From Acholoe squamosa (Eukaryota > Annelida > Polychaeta > Phyllodocida > Polynoidae): a DNA stretch of 64,000 bases. The notes under the pieces are model-generated. The model was not told the DNA's origin. It was given only the letters and a program-made list of their open reading frames with translations, and made no database searches. Positions 33,930 through 46,679 of the stretch are shown here, piece by piece. The DNA lies in the NCBI GenBank assembly GCA_949317995.1, contig OX439038.1:65621576-65685575 (forward strand), written 5' to 3'. Numbering within the stretch: position 1 is the stretch's first letter; each line of letters begins with the position of its first letter. Made by a program: the position numbers and the translations under genes.

Positions 33930-36440
33930 CCATATACTTTCAATGCTAAAGAAGGCCTATGTCGACCAAAACTAAAAAGCTAATAAAAAAATGAACCCCT
34001 GAATATTTTTTAATGGGAGTATGATGGTAAATAAGTAAAATGACTGAAGTTTACTGTGTACTAGGCTCAGTGCTAAGATCTAGCCGTAACTAGCTTTAAA
34101 AAATTCGTATATTAAGTCTTCTATTCAGTGCTTCTACTGGTACAGTCCCCATAGACTTATCATTACGTGAACAAAGCTAAAAGTAAATAATTTCTCCTGC
34201 CCTTAATATTTCGAATTTTTGCATGGGACCAACGCCAAAAGTTAGCTACATTCGTCTACTTTTTGGCCTTCTAAGAATTTTTTTTGGGGGTGGAGCCTAA
34301 ACGGGTAAAACAAAAATAAATCATTTTGATGTCTGGCCGTATAAGTCACTTCCATATACTTTCAATGCTAAAATGAGCCTATGTCGACCAAAACCAAAAG
34401 GCTAATAAAAAATTAACCACTGAATATTTTTTTATGGGAATATGATGGCTAATAAGTAAAATAACTAAAGTTTATAATGTGTTAACCTCAGTGCTGAGAT
34501 CTAGCCCTAACTAGCTTAAAAAAATTCTTATATCAAGTCTTCCATTCAGTGCTTCTACCGGTACAGTCCCCATAGACTTATCATTACGTGAACAAAGTCA
34601 AAACTAAAATAATTCTCCTGACCTTAATATTTCGAATTTCTGCGTGGGGTTTGCGCCAAATATTAGTTTACTTATTCGAGTTTTTAGCCTCTTAAGGATT
34701 TTTAGGGGGGTTAAGCCTAAAATGTCAAACAAAAAATAAAGCATTTTGATGTCTGGCCGTATAAGTCAATTCCATATACTTTCAATGCTAAAATGGGCCT
34801 ATGTCGACCAAAACCAAAAGGCTAATAAAAAATTAACCACTGAATATTTTTTGATGGGAATACAATGGCTAATAAGTAAAATAACTAAAGTTTATAATGT
34901 GTTAACCTCAGTGCTGAGATCTAGCCCTAACTAGCTTAAAAAAATTCGTATATCAAGTCTTCCATTCAGTGCTTCTACCGGTACAGTCCCCATAGACTTA
35001 TCATTACGTGAACAAAGTCAAAACTAAAATAATTCTCCTGACCTTAATATTTCGAATTTCTGTGTGGGGTTTGCGCCAAATATTAGTTTACTTATTCGAG
35101 TTTTTAGCCTCTTAAGGATTTTTAGGGGGGTTAAGCCTAAAATGTCAAACAAAAAATAAAGCATTTTGATGTCTGGCCGTATAAGTCAATTCCATATACT
35201 TTCAATGCTAAAATGGGCCTATGTCGACCAAAACCAAAAGGCTAATAAAAAATTAACCACTGAATATTTTTTGATGGGAATACAATGGCTAATAAGTAAA
35301 ATAACTAAAGTTTATAATGTATTAACCTCAGTGCTGAGATCTAGCCCTAACTAGCTTAAAAAAATTCGTTTATCAAGTCTTCCATTCAGTGATTCTACTG
35401 GTACAGTCCCCATAGACTTATCATTACGTGAACAAAGTCAAAACTAAAATAATTCTCCTGACCCTAATATTTCGAATTTCTGCGTGGGATTTGCGCCAAA
35501 TATTAGTTTACTTATTCGACTTTTTAGCCTCGTAAGGATTTTTAGGGGGGTTAAGCCTAAAATGTCAAACAAAAAATAAAGCATTTTGATGTCTGGCCGT
35601 ATAAGTCAATTCCATATACTTTCAATGCTAAAATGGGCCTATGTCGACCAAAACCAAAAGGCTAATAAAAAATTAACCACTGAATATTTCTTGATGGGAA
35701 TACAATGGCTAATAAGTAAAATAACTAATTTTTATAATGTATTAACCTCAGTGCTGAGATCTAGCCCTAACTAGCTTAAAAAATTCGTTTATCAAGTCTT
35801 CCATTCAGTGCTTCTACCGGTACAGTCCACATAGACTTATCATTACGTGAACAAAGTCAAAACTAAAATAATTCTCCTGACCTTAATATTTCGAATTTCT
35901 GCGTAGGGTTTGCGCCAAATATTAGTTTAATTCCTCTAGTTTTTAGCCCCCTAAGCATTTTTAGGGGGGTGAAGCCTAAATGGGTGAAACGAAAATAAAG
36001 CATCTTGATGTCTGGCCGTATCAGTGATTTCCATATACTTTCAATGCTAAAATGGGCCTCTGTCGACCACAAGTAAATGAGCTGTCATTAAATAAATCCT
36101 GAATACTTTTTAATGGGAGTACGATGGTAAACAAGTAAAATAACTCAAGTTTACTGTGTATTAGTCTCAGTGCTGGAAAATAGGCCTAACTAGCTTTAAA
36201 AAATTCGGATATTTAGAGTTTCATTCAGATCTACTACCAGTACAGTCCCCATAGGCTTATCATTACGTGAACAAAGCTAAAATTAAAAAAATTCTCCTGC
36301 CCTTCATATTTCGAATTTCTGCATGGAACCAACGCCAAAAGTTAGCTAAATTTGTCTACTTTCAGGCCTTCTAAGAATTTTTAGGGGGGTCGAGCCTAAA
36401 CGAGTAAAAGAAAATAGAAAGCATCTTGATGTCTGGCCGT
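33930..36440. repeat. Tandem array, six units of about 420 bp, inside an intron
   Basis: The anchor CCATATACTTTCAATGCTAA starts at 33930, 34352, 34772, 35192, 35612 and 36031, so spacings are 422, 420, 420, 420 and 419. The middle units are nearly identical and the outer ones more diverged, as expected if unequal exchange homogenises the centre. A stray degenerate anchor lies at about 36742. The 62-codon frames at 34746, 35166 and 35586 are repeat products. The array fills most of intron 2 of the Crypton-type gene. Confidence 0.9.
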
Positions 36441-36880
36441 GACATAGCTCCCATAGAGATTGCACTGAGGCTCAGATTAGTGGTACATTATTTTCAGTTT
36501 AAATTTTTATTTGAACATTTTATGGGAAATTTCACCACTCTCATGGTAGATTTCATCATTTTACAGTGCTTGGGGGGGTTATTTTTTTGTTTTTGTCAAA
36601 TTTAAGCCGGAAAATAATGAAATTTGTTGCCTTGACCCAGATTTTCACCCATCAGCTGATAGCCTACACTTGCCACACATATCCCTCAATCTCCGAGCAG
36701 ATGTTTTATCTTTAGCATTGCGAGTATACACGTAACACTTCCCTATACTTTCAATGCTAAAATAGGCCCATTAGAAGATCAGAAAAAGGAAGATTTAGCA
36801 TAGTTAGACTTCATATATTTCTTTGGGCTTGGAAAATGTAGTAGGAGGGGTTTCAGAGCATCGATTCATCATATTTTTAC

Positions 36881-37095
36881 CTCGCCACACCAGTATAATA
36901 TGACATTAAGGTATCTGGTTGATGGAACTTTTGGTCATCGGTTGCAGTCTCCATTGTCACGCATTTCGGCAGCTTCTTCCTCACTCCCAGCACAAACTCA
37001 GACATCAATGATGCAAGTTTTTTCAGGGGAATATCCAGAACATCCCTGTTTTCTTGCAAATTCTCCCTAAAGTAGCTATGTACTTTCCTCATAAC
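36881..37095 (-). CDS. Crypton-type exon 2 (core-binding helices)
   Basis: Acceptor TTTCTTAG at 37096, donor GTAAAAA at 36880, phase 0 to 2. Codes VMRKVHSYFRENLQENRDVL, the helix IPLKKLASLMSEFVLGVRKK and DTLMSYYTGVAR. No stop codon. Confidence 0.65.
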
Positions 37096-37251
37096 CTAAG
37101 AAAAAAATATTTACAGCCATTATTTTACGAGATATAGCAAGAAAACCGAATTGGATCAAAGTAAATTCTCCCAAAGTCAAATCTCCCAACCTGCATCTCC
37201 TCCCCGTCCCGCCCACCTGTCAAAGTGGCAATGGCTAATGTTTACACTTAC

Positions 37252-37443
37252 AGACTCGGTCTTTTTTACTGTGTTTGTATTTCTACGATGTAGTACATAA
37301 GCTCTATGTAGTTCTTCCATCTCATCTTGATTTTCTTCTTCTTCTGGGGTAATTATAGGTTCAGGTGGTGTTTGAGGGGCCTGTACAGCAGGTGGGACTA
37401 CCTGTTCCTCCAGGGGGTCGTCTGCTTCGAGGTCAGCTACCAT
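37252..37443 (-). CDS. Crypton-type exon 1
   Basis: ATG at 37443 and exactly 64 codons to donor TCT/GTAAGTG. The peptide is acidic and Pro-rich (EEQVVPPAVQAPQTPPEP) and then charged (NQDEMEELHRAYVLHRR). The TTG codons upstream are not needed as starts. Confidence 0.6.
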
Positions 37444-39066
37444 TTTGGACAATAATTTGGACAATCACAGACCCTGAATAATGGGCATGAGCTTCTTTTA
37501 TCAAGTCATTGTGCCCAAAACTAATATTTTCCATGTAAATTGACAGAAATTATAATATTCTTAGTTCAGGTATGCCTATTTGAGTACTCGAGTTAACCAA
37601 TATAATATCCAATGAACTCATTAAACCATATCTGTTTCAATTGCAATGAAGAGGTCTTAGGGATCATTTTGGTATATGGATCATCAAAAACTGACAAGGA
37701 GAAGTGGGTGAAAGTTCCCTGACAATGTATGAAGTTATGCCATGTGTAACAGTGGTGGGGGCCACCTGGTGGCTATAAATAACACTAAAACCCTGGAATG
37801 GTAAGTTTTCCCACGTTTTGTCACAATTATGCTAATTATGCAAATAATATGTACGGATATGGAGTGTTTGGTATGAATCTGGGGTGTTTCATTCCCCTTA
37901 AGAACATGCCCCCCTAAGAAATTTGTTTTGAAAAAGAATAAGCAAAATAATGTTTTTGACTAGGAGCCTTTTTTCTGCCCCAGCCGGTCCACCTGTGCAC
38001 TATCTAGGTTATGGTAGCGCCTTACCTCCAGCCAAAACCTTTCTGTTTTAAGTGTCACCGGCAAAAAAGGGCTGGTTTGAGGAAGGAATGGATCAAATAA
38101 AGGTTTTTTTGGGACACTGGGGCAGTTTTACAAAAAAAGAATCATATGAATCTCCCTTAATAATAGGAGTTTCCCATAGTGTGATCTATAGATTAAGGGT
38201 AGCTCGAGCTGGCAAACATCATGGCGGTCTTTATTTTTTAAATCTGCACAATGGGGACAAAGTTAGCGATAGTCTATTACACTAACTTAGCGATCTTTAA
38301 GGACAAAATTTAATAAATGCATTGGAGCATCACGCTGACCTTATGGAATAAAATGACAGGTGATCCAAGGATCTCTCAAGGATCTTAAGGACAAATAATT
38401 TATTTCATGGCCAAATACAATGTTCTAGGGGTGTATCAAACATAATTTTATGTTTAGTGTACTTTGCTCTTTCGTCATTATGATGCATAAATGCAGCCCT
38501 GGTAAGTAAACAGAGATTATTATACAGTCTAACTGAGTTCTTGGCATCAATGACTATGTGGTCAAAAATCATAGAAGGTTTGCATATGACAAATTTGGAG
38601 GTATTCCAGCCCCTACTCTTCGAATTTTAGTTCCCCCCTCTATTTCCTTGGCTCAAAGTGTCAGGCTGGATGAGATCTTCATGTTATATATATATATGGG
38701 TTTTGATGGTCCAATATGCATATTTTGGGCTCCAGGGGGGTAAAATGTGCCCAAAATGACCTAAATTGTCTGGGCGAAATTGTGTCTGGGAGAATGACAT
38801 TTGAGTCACAAGCCATGTTGAGGGCTTAATTTCCTACAGAAACAATCTTCATACCTCCATGAAAATCTCAGGTCCAGACTATTTTCACCTGTAGATTACG
38901 AAAAACACATTATCATTTATGTCAGATGTGTCTTTGCTATTGTAAAAGAAGCATACTTATAAGAATTCTTTTGCTGGGCACATGTCTGGGCGAATGATAT
39001 GCAAGGCCCCATATGCACACTTTCTATGATTTGTGACCATGTAAACGAAGGTTCTATCAAGGATAT
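37444..39066. other. No gene seen; possible repeat fragment
   Basis: At 37765 GGCCACCTGGTGGCTAT with nearby GCTAATTATGCAAATAAT resembles part of the repeat family at 18.3 and 52.5 kb. No coding region supported. The flank upstream of the Crypton-type ATG has no clear promoter. Confidence 0.3.
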
Positions 39067-39402
39067 ACAGTAGATGGCGTTAGTGTCGACCAAGCCAAAT
39101 TGCTCCTGCTACAGGGGCATGGTGAGTTCCTCTCTTACTCACTGCACAGTGTACCTCAAAATTTGAAATACTACAGAAGGTGGTTGGTTTGATTTTTTCA
39201 ATTCAATATTAATGGGATACCTAAATACACTCTTTCTCTGTGGTTATCTCTGATTCCTAAGCTCTTAGAACCGTTTTTCAATTCCAAAACAGTATAATTG
39301 TGAGAGGTGTTTCTGACCCCTCAATAGGCCTATGGGGCTGCAGGGGCTGGGTGGGTGAGTAGCCCCTGTAGCCTAGGGGTCGACTAGGACGCCATCTAGT
39401 GT
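39067..39402. mobile_element. MITE-like element with ~40-bp inverted ends
   Basis: The left end AGTAGATGGCGTTAGTGTCG and the right end read in inverse (ACTAGATGGCGTCCTAGTCG) match well. A second matching block GCTACAGGGGC follows in both. It is about 335 bp long and non-coding. Confidence 0.55.
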
Positions 39403-39549
39403 ATCAAACTGATAAAACGATTGTATAGTGTGTATATAGTTGCAGGGGGGTTCTGACAGCTATACTATTACTAGGTGATTAGGAGGAGGTGGGGGGTGCA
39501 TACAGGTGGATGTACCAATCAGTGTACTCTCAGCTAAGAAGGACTACAG

Positions 39550-39581
39550 CGCCTACAGCTTATTTATATGAGCTGTAGGCG
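39550..39581. repeat. Short hairpin with perfect 11-bp arms
   Basis: CGCCTACAGCT and AGCTGTAGGCG flank a 10-base AT-rich loop. Confidence 0.75.
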
Positions 39582-39599
39582 GATATAGAGGCATTGTGA

Positions 39600-41600
39600 G
39601 GGTACTTTGGGCACTGGCCATTGAAGGTCTGAAAAACACAATTAAAACATGCCTTAGAGGGGGAGGGATATTGGAGCCCTCAGGAAAGCTATCAGGTGGC
39701 CCAAAGACGTCAGAGACAATTAAAGGGGGCATTGCATGCAGTCTAGGAGCTGTGATAACACTATTACTATTAATAAAAGACTTGCCAAACGGACCAGTAT
39801 CAGTCCAATCCATGCATTTTAGTAGCTGATCTATAGTACAGAAAAAAAACAATCTTTTTTATGACGACGATCATGGAACACCTGGCGTAGTGTGGTGGGA
39901 GTTGTAATGTAGCCGAGGAGGCATGTATGCCTCTCGACTAATAACTATTATGATAGATTACAAGCTTCATGAATTCGAGTTGAAGATCCTTCATAGTTTC
40001 TGAGTACCCTATGTTGTCTACGGTGTCTCGCTATCTAGCCATTTTGAACACCCAGTTCCAACCTGACCAAATGTTGAGCCCTTTGGGACTAAGGCAGCCT
40101 GCCACATCACCCCAGCTGAACCTCCTCAATTTCCTCTACTGTTGAAAAAGGGATTGTTTCTCTGCTGTGGCCTTACTGGGCCTTTCATGTTTACCCTGTC
40201 ACCCAATTATTGTCCAAGAGATCAGTCTTAGACCTCTGGGACTTGGCTCTGCCCCATCTCAGTCTTAAGCTAATCTTGGTGTAGCTCAGTGTACTGTGTA
40301 ACCTTTGTGTTTGACAACTGTCTGACTTCTGTACTCTTAATACCCAAAGTCCACTATAGGCCTCTATTGCCAGATTTTACATAGACTCTGTATGGCCCAT
40401 TTGCATGATAGGGGCCAATTGGTCTATGGGTAGAAACCCCATAGTCCACTTGGCTTCTATTGCATGTATGACAACGGTAAATGATGCAGCTGAATGTAGG
40501 TCGGAGTTAATTCCAAAATGCTACAACATTATGCCTAGTGATGTTGGTACATATACTTTGCTGTTAATTCATGTAGAGTCTATGGTTCATTTTCAGACTG
40601 TACATGTAATTATTGCCCTCTATTTAAGTGTAAATAACTGTACAAAACCTTATGACTGTAATTTCTACTTTGATTTACTTTGCACTTTATATGGATGAAC
40701 CTTACATAATCCAACTCGATATATAGGTTCATCCAACTCAATATATATCATGCATAACACAGAGCATCATTCAACATATGCACATGGCCAACAACCTCTC
40801 TTGGGCATGGTTTCTCTCTATGGAATTGCTTTTCAGCTAACCAATAAGACAATAGTCATGTTTGATAGGCTCTTAGAACCTCCTCTCCTGTTCACTCACT
40901 GTTGAGGGCACAGAGAGGTAGGGTAAAGGGTAAACCACCAAGTGAGCAGCTCAGGAACATAACATTGGTGGATAAGTAGCACTCAGGAAAGGTATCAGGA
41001 ATCCAATAACCCACCCCCCAGATATCATTGCTAACACCCCCCCCCCCAATTCCACAAATATTAGCTAATAATAGTGGTAACAAAGCTGAAATATATGAAC
41101 TTTCATTTAGCTAAGCGCAAAGTGTTTCACTATTTAAGATTCAGTTCTATCTGTTAAACGTCATTGTAATGGTGGAGGCGGTTTTACTAAGAGTGACACA
41201 CAACAGTCCTTGTGCTAAAGTGTAAAATAGTTCATGGCCCATGAAAAAGAATACCGTTGCCCAATATGTCATGACCTGTGATGTAGACATATTCATATAG
41301 AATTCAAATCATATATATGTGCTATAGTAATGCTGCTACTAGTATCTTGTTATTTATCAATGACAAATAATAATATTATTGTTGGCCGATCAGAATTCTT
41401 CATAATATCTAGATTGATGTTTCATGGCGGTGCAGGCCCTATAGGCCCCCTGATTGCTCACCCTGATGGATATTCTATATTTGTATCATTCCTCTTCGTG
41501 ATAATTACTACACTAATTTATTATTATCTGTCTCTCCTACATTTATGTACCTAGTGGTTGTACCAGTGTAGTCTAGCTTGATAATAAGAGAACTACTAAG
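39600..41600. other. No gene seen
   Basis: Several 60-100 codon frames are present (for example 40405-40698) but lack family resemblance, splice partners or codon character. A run of C lies near 41037-41047. Confidence 0.35.
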
Positions 41601-41603
41601 CTA

Positions 41604-41717
41604 ATAGATCATGGATGTTGGAGCCCTAGGGGAGTCTATGCTGGATATACCCGAGCCGCGGAGCGGGGAGGGTATATCCAGCATAGACTCCCCGTGGGCT
41701 CCAACATCCATGAACTA
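41604..41717. repeat. Hairpin with GC-rich loop
   Basis: The arms include TGGATGTTGGAGCCC and GAGTCTATGCTGGATATACC with their complements. The loop core is GAGCCGCGGAGCGGGGAG. Confidence 0.8.
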
Positions 41718-42560
41718 ATAGGTTTATACCACGATTTCCTCCATTTTGTATTAATTTCTTATCTGATATCCAAAGATTATAGCCAGGAGAATACATTTTG
41801 TAAAAGCAAGCGATACGGCCCGGGTCCGCTCTGCGCGAAGCCATTGTTTTTGTTCCTTGCCGGGAGAGGTACCGCTGTGTATACAGTCACTTTTCGTATG
41901 GAATCCAACCATGACACGTCTTCAAAATAAAACATACATATCCTTAGATAGTCTAGATGATCCCTCCATACGTATTATGTCCAATATATTCAAAATAAAG
42001 GAGAATCCATTGATTTTCCCAACGTACGCGAGTCGCGGTCCGGCCATTCCCACCCGCCTCCTTGTCCGGCGAAAGTGTGTCAGTGGGCCGGATGTAGATA
42101 TAGGTCATCCGCTCGCCGAACAAGGAAGACGCCAAAAATTTCGGACCGTTTTGGAAAATCAATGGATTCTTATTTAATTCGAATATATCGGACATATCAA
42201 GCATGGAGTACTCATCTAGAATGTCTAAGGATATGTATGTATTAATTTGAAGACGTGTCATGGTTGGATTCCATATGAAAAGTGAGTGTGAACACGGCGG
42301 TACCCCTAACGAGAAGAAAAAACAATGGCTTCGCACAGAGCGAACCGGGCCGCGACTCGCGTACGATCGAAAAATCAATGGATTCTTATTTATATCGAAG
42401 AAAATGGAGAAAATTAGCACGCATTCCTCTTCTATGGATCAAAAACTTCTTGGGATTTCAATATTATAACATGTCATGGTTGGATTCCATACGAAAACTG
42501 ACTGGAAACATAGCAGGTTAGAACTTATTTATTTTCGCATTGGATTTCATCACCGTCCAG

Positions 42561-42632
42561 TGTGGCGCTATGGCTAAGGCCTTCGCCTACCACCACTGCG
42601 GCCGGGGTTCAATTCTCATACGAGTTGGCACG
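42561..42632 (+). repeat. tRNA-like segment in copy A
   Basis: A-box-like TGGCGCTATGGCTAAGGCC and B-box GGGGTTCAATTC at tRNA spacing. It is part of a repeat, so a tRNA-derived promoter rather than a working tRNA gene. Confidence 0.55.
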
Positions 42633-42835
42633 ATTTTTCAATATGGAAAATGGCTAGATTAACTTTGTATAGCTGCCATAATTTCCAAAAAGTCCAACTT
42701 GACCCCGAAAAAGTATATACCAAAAATTCTAAAAACGCACAAGGGTGGTATATGCAGAATATACCACGTATATATCGCATATAAAACCACCGGAAGTGCC
42801 AGAATAGTGGTATAATATTGGATATACTATAGGGG

Positions 42836-44735
42836 AAAAAAGGAGACCCACCACTCGGATAGTTGGGTAGAAATACACAGTGAGCATTGACTAACGGCTA
42901 CATCCATGCTAATCCTGTGTGACCCTGCCTGGCCACTGTTAGCAAACTCTCAATAGCTTTATAAGGAAAAATATTTCTATTTCATATGAGGTTGACTATT
43001 CTCAGCTCTGTCACATTGCTTAAACAGTCATCCATTATCATTTTACAGCAGCCTGTTATTTGACCTTCCTTCACCTGAAAGTAAAGCTGAATCATTGTGC
43101 TATAGGTGATGCCATGGATGTGTTTCTTGCGTACAATAAGGTGTTCACATGCCTTTGCCTCATTAGGTTGATGTTGAAAAGGGCATCATGATCAATATTT
43201 ATGGAGTTCCACTAGAGTCTTACGTAGAATGCCATGGTTGGAGTGTCCTGTGAATACCACCTCATGCTAATATTGTGTGACCTATTAGTTAGTGCTCAAA
43301 GTCTATCATATTTTCTACATCACATTCCAGGGTAAAATATTCAATTTCACAAAAGAAAACATAAGCCCGTTAATACTTGAAGATGAGCGTTTACTATGGA
43401 GAATTTATGCCTGTCTTTGAATTCAATCCCCATGGCTCTATACCTGTATACTGTTCACCTGTTCAAGCGACAACATCGAACAATTTAATTAAAAGTGTGT
43501 CTTAGTTATTACTACCACTCGTTCAAGATAAAATTAGGCTGTAAATTAATCTGTATTCGAACATGATACTTAGAGGTACATGATATTGTTATTTCTTAAC
43601 TGATTCTGATAGCTGCTAATTGTACATATGGTATTGATTTCAAACAGGTATGGAAAAAAGATTTTCTGCAGAATCCCCCGTCCACTGCATAACATGGTAC
43701 AGGTGAATCAAGTGAGTCTTGAAGAGGAGCCAAATAACCTGCCGGAAATGAGGTTGGGCACAGGTAATTGCCTCCACGAGTCATTTTTGCAGTGTCAATA
43801 GAGAGGGAACCTATATTCTTTTATTTGATCATATACCCCAGCCTCGTAGGGATTTTCATCCCCATTTAGAAGAACATGTGATTTCTGGCTTTTCTAATTT
43901 CCTCATGGAAAGTTCCCGTTTTGTCTGAGGACAATAACATTGTTCAACAGCCAATTATATGTTTCAAAGTCACAACCCATATGATGCAAAGTTTGCAAAT
44001 TCTATTATGATCGCACACACTGACAATTTGCATGTTTTCAAGTAAGTCTGCAAAAGGTTGGATAAGAGGTCAACAAGATGTACATAATGAAAAAGGAAAA
44101 CCTTAGCCTTTTTAATTGCAATCGTACGTCATCATATTTACAGCCTTGCGTCTTTGATAAAAATAACCCCTAAATTCTTATCACTGGGGAAACGGTATGT
44201 AAATAAAATGACATTAAAATGTGGTTCAGTGTCAATTGAGTATGTCCATCTGGCATATTCATTTTGTCTTACTTTTAATCAGAATTATTTATTTGCTTTA
44301 CCCTCTTGCTTTGCCACAGCCTTCAATAAATCTATAGATGAATACATTTATCACATAAATGCATCCATCCTTTATGACATATCACGCAATTGCCTAATTC
44401 CTATTTTCACATTGAGACACATTGAAAATGAGAAAACACAAGGGACAGTTCATCAGGAGGAATGATGACTTTTTCCCTGCTGCTATCCAGGGAAGTGATC
44501 TAGGGTGTCGCTTAGCTTTCACAACAGGCAATATTCAGGAAGGCAGGCCAAATGTTACTGAAGACTGACTATTATATCAATACTTTCATTAGCATTTTCT
44601 GAATGCCTACCTTTACATACACTACGGCTGCACACTGTGGACCGCTCTGTGTTACTAATAAAATTAAATAATTACGGTATATATAGGTCTGACAATTACC
44701 ACTGGTTCGAAGATTACCTTACAGGTTATAAGTTT
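42836..44735. other. No gene seen
   Basis: 43325-43450 resembles 30490-30610. The 103-codon frame at 44154-44465 is AT-rich and shows no family signal. Nothing else supported. Confidence 0.3.
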
Positions 44736-44739
44736 TTTA

Positions 44740-46200
44740 CTTAGTGGGTTGTCCCTCGTAGGGGTCAATTATAATGGGTTCATGCAAAATGAAGGTATAT
44801 GTCAATTTTCGTTTTGAAAAGATTCAGTAACACTTGATTAGATCTATGTTTCGATTGCCTCTAATTTCCCAAGGGTAAGAGCCATACTTTCAGCTGGATG
44901 TCTCAAAATAGAAACCATATACAAATAATCAGCAAATTTATAACAAACTTTATCAAAGAAACTGACGTTAGGCAAGGCTTTGGATTTTATTGTCTAAACT
45001 ATAATAAATCAGGTGATAGTAATATGCAGAGTGTCTCCTTTTTTAAGTTTCAGTAACACCTGTCTAAACCTCTCATTAATGATATGTATCAATACTGGAA
45101 GTATCTGATAACCCCACAGGCTAGACTGCAGGCTAGATGGGTTTAAAGGTACTAAAATTCTTAGTGGCTACTGCTTCACTGTAAAAAAATAACTGTGACC
45201 AGATGAAGGAAAAAATGCCTCCAGGGGGAAAGTGGCTTATTAAGACTTTAAGTTACAGGCTTTAAAATAAGGCATCTTGAGCTAAGATATACCAGGGAGT
45301 TTCGTTGTAATTTCTTGTCAAACCTAGGTTGGCATGTACAACCAATTTTCCTTTTACATTCCAAAAATGGAATGTTTTCCTTGGAAATGGAATAATTTTA
45401 AAAATACCACTGGATTTCACTGTTTTACTCATATACTGCCCCCTGGTGGCCAAAACCAGCACCAAAACCCCCACAGAGGCTGGTTTGTTGCTGATGGGCA
45501 ACATTTAGAACACTGTTACTGTTGAATGTACCAGGGATCCTCGTCAAACTGAACACTTAACCACCATTATTGTATGGCAGGGAACCAATGTAGATTTTAC
45601 AAGAAGCCCCAGGTTCCAGTATACAGTGGTACAAAAATGTACATGGAATCTTTGTGAAAATAATGACAGATGTCTTGCAACTTTGGGACAAGCACTTCGT
45701 CGTTAATTTGATGTTTTCTTTTTTACAGTGTGCCAGATGTACCACAGCCAAATCTAGTTGACCTAACACTATGGAACAGGTGGTGTGAATATTGAGGAGC
45801 AGATAGTTCACCGTTGTGAATGAGCTGGCATTGCCGCTAAATTTTGAATCTTTGATAGTATCAACAGTGTTATGTCAGGTATTTGATTTTATGAATATAC
45901 CCAAAATCACCCCATAAGTGGTTTCAATAGTGAACACCAGTAGAAAATGTATGAATACAACATGGTGTTTGACATAGAGAGTCCAAGGGCAAACTGTCAA
46001 ATGGTATGTGTTGTTTACTATAGTAATACTAGCCAGCTGCATTGTATGAGCAGATGATTCATTGTTATCTTACTGAACTTGCTGGCACTGTACTATATTT
46101 TTAAGTCTAGCATAGGACCAACAGTGCCAGGTGATGTATTTGCATTCATGAATATACCCCTTTGCTTATTGTTCTGTGAATCAAACTAACCACCCCCAGC
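44740..46200 (+). repeat. Segmental duplication A, copy 1
   Basis: It aligns by eye with 48690-49540. Shared blocks include the line AAGTTTCAGTAACACCTGTC (45046 and 48961), TATCTGATAACCCCACAG and the CAACAGTG-TTATGTCAG region. Copy 1 has an extra stretch at about 45150-45520 that belongs to the CCACCAGG-type repeat in inverse orientation. Confidence 0.6.
45190..45480 (-). repeat. CCACCAGG-type repeat, inverse copy inside duplication A
   Basis: CTGCCCCCTGGTGGCCAAAA at 45437-45456 is the inverse of the block at 18.34 kb. The neighbouring CATTCCAAAAATGGAATG also matches the family. It is absent from the other copy of the duplication, so it probably inserted afterwards. Confidence 0.45.
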
Positions 46201-46679
46201 TCCAATGAATACAGGAGGCCATTTCTCAAGATGGTACTACTAAGCCCCTTCAAGTCGTACAAGGATCCATATTGTACAACTGGACACAAAGCAATATAAG
46301 TGGCTTGTCTGGTACAATCACCTAGACTGACATGAACTACCCCTCTCCCTGCACCCCTGTTCTGAGCCCCAGTCACACAGCCCAATTGTACCAGGCTAGT
46401 CGTAGTGGAGAAGGGTCTAACATACTGGCTGGCATAAGCTAGGAAATTGTTGGGTGGACTCATCATCTCAAAAGGATTTTGATGTCACAGGGTGCTTAGC
46501 TGCAGGCAAAGATTCCAAACACAGTGTCGGTAGCTATACCCCTATTCCAAAGCAGCACAGAGGCATAGCACTATGCTTCATACAACTAGTGCTTAAGTTG
46601 GGTCGTAAAACATGGCATGGTTATGATATTGCAAATTAGATCGTGGGTGAAATCCATTGGGGACATAGCAATATTACTA

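Larger units (their letters stand above)
32766..37443 (-). pseudogene. Decayed Crypton-type tyrosine recombinase gene
   Basis: Three exons join in frame: 37443-37252 (64 codons, acidic N-terminus), 37095-36881 and 33773 onward. Donors are GTAAGTG and GTAAAAA; acceptors are TTTCTTAG and TTTTTCAG. Exon 2 codes a helical segment like the SAM-like core-binding domain of Crypton recombinases (IPLKKLASLMSEFVLGVRKK), running into exon 3 as YYTGVARYCRENDYP and HFSLFKKVLETRRTELKEMG. Then CGVRMWKYLNKKRS fits the region before the catalytic C-terminus, and another frame supplies EITGHKNENSINNYGTA with the conserved His and likely nucleophile Tyr. The section that should hold the first catalytic Arg and the HxxR motif is missing. 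A frame change is needed near 33430-33480. The end (MFAGATIQGSVNIHIHYG) also fits the family. Identification is from remembered motifs. Confidence 0.7.
41604..42835 (+). mobile_element. Complex foldback repeat family, copy A
   Basis: Copy A opens with a long hairpin (41604-41717). Next comes a pair of inverted arms (about 41830-42030 and 42150-42360), then a tRNA-like segment (42561-42632), ending near GTGGTATAATATTGG. The same sequence lies in inverse at 49627-50690. The open frames starting MPGEVPLCIQSLFV in both copies come from shared repeat sequence. They show no recognised domain. Confidence 0.7.

Noticed and set aside
34746..35774. Three identical 62-codon frames
   Set aside because: They are products of the 420-bp tandem array, one per unit.
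36690..36712. GAGCAGATG resembling the 15-base motif outside the element
   Set aside because: Only nine bases match and the CGGTCC half is missing. Similar short matches near 45.8 and 46.05 kb were rejected for the same reason.
41857..42420. Frames of 106 and 155 codons, with a relative at 49990-50397
   Set aside because: They fall in the inverted arms of the foldback family and mirror each other. No domain is recognised.
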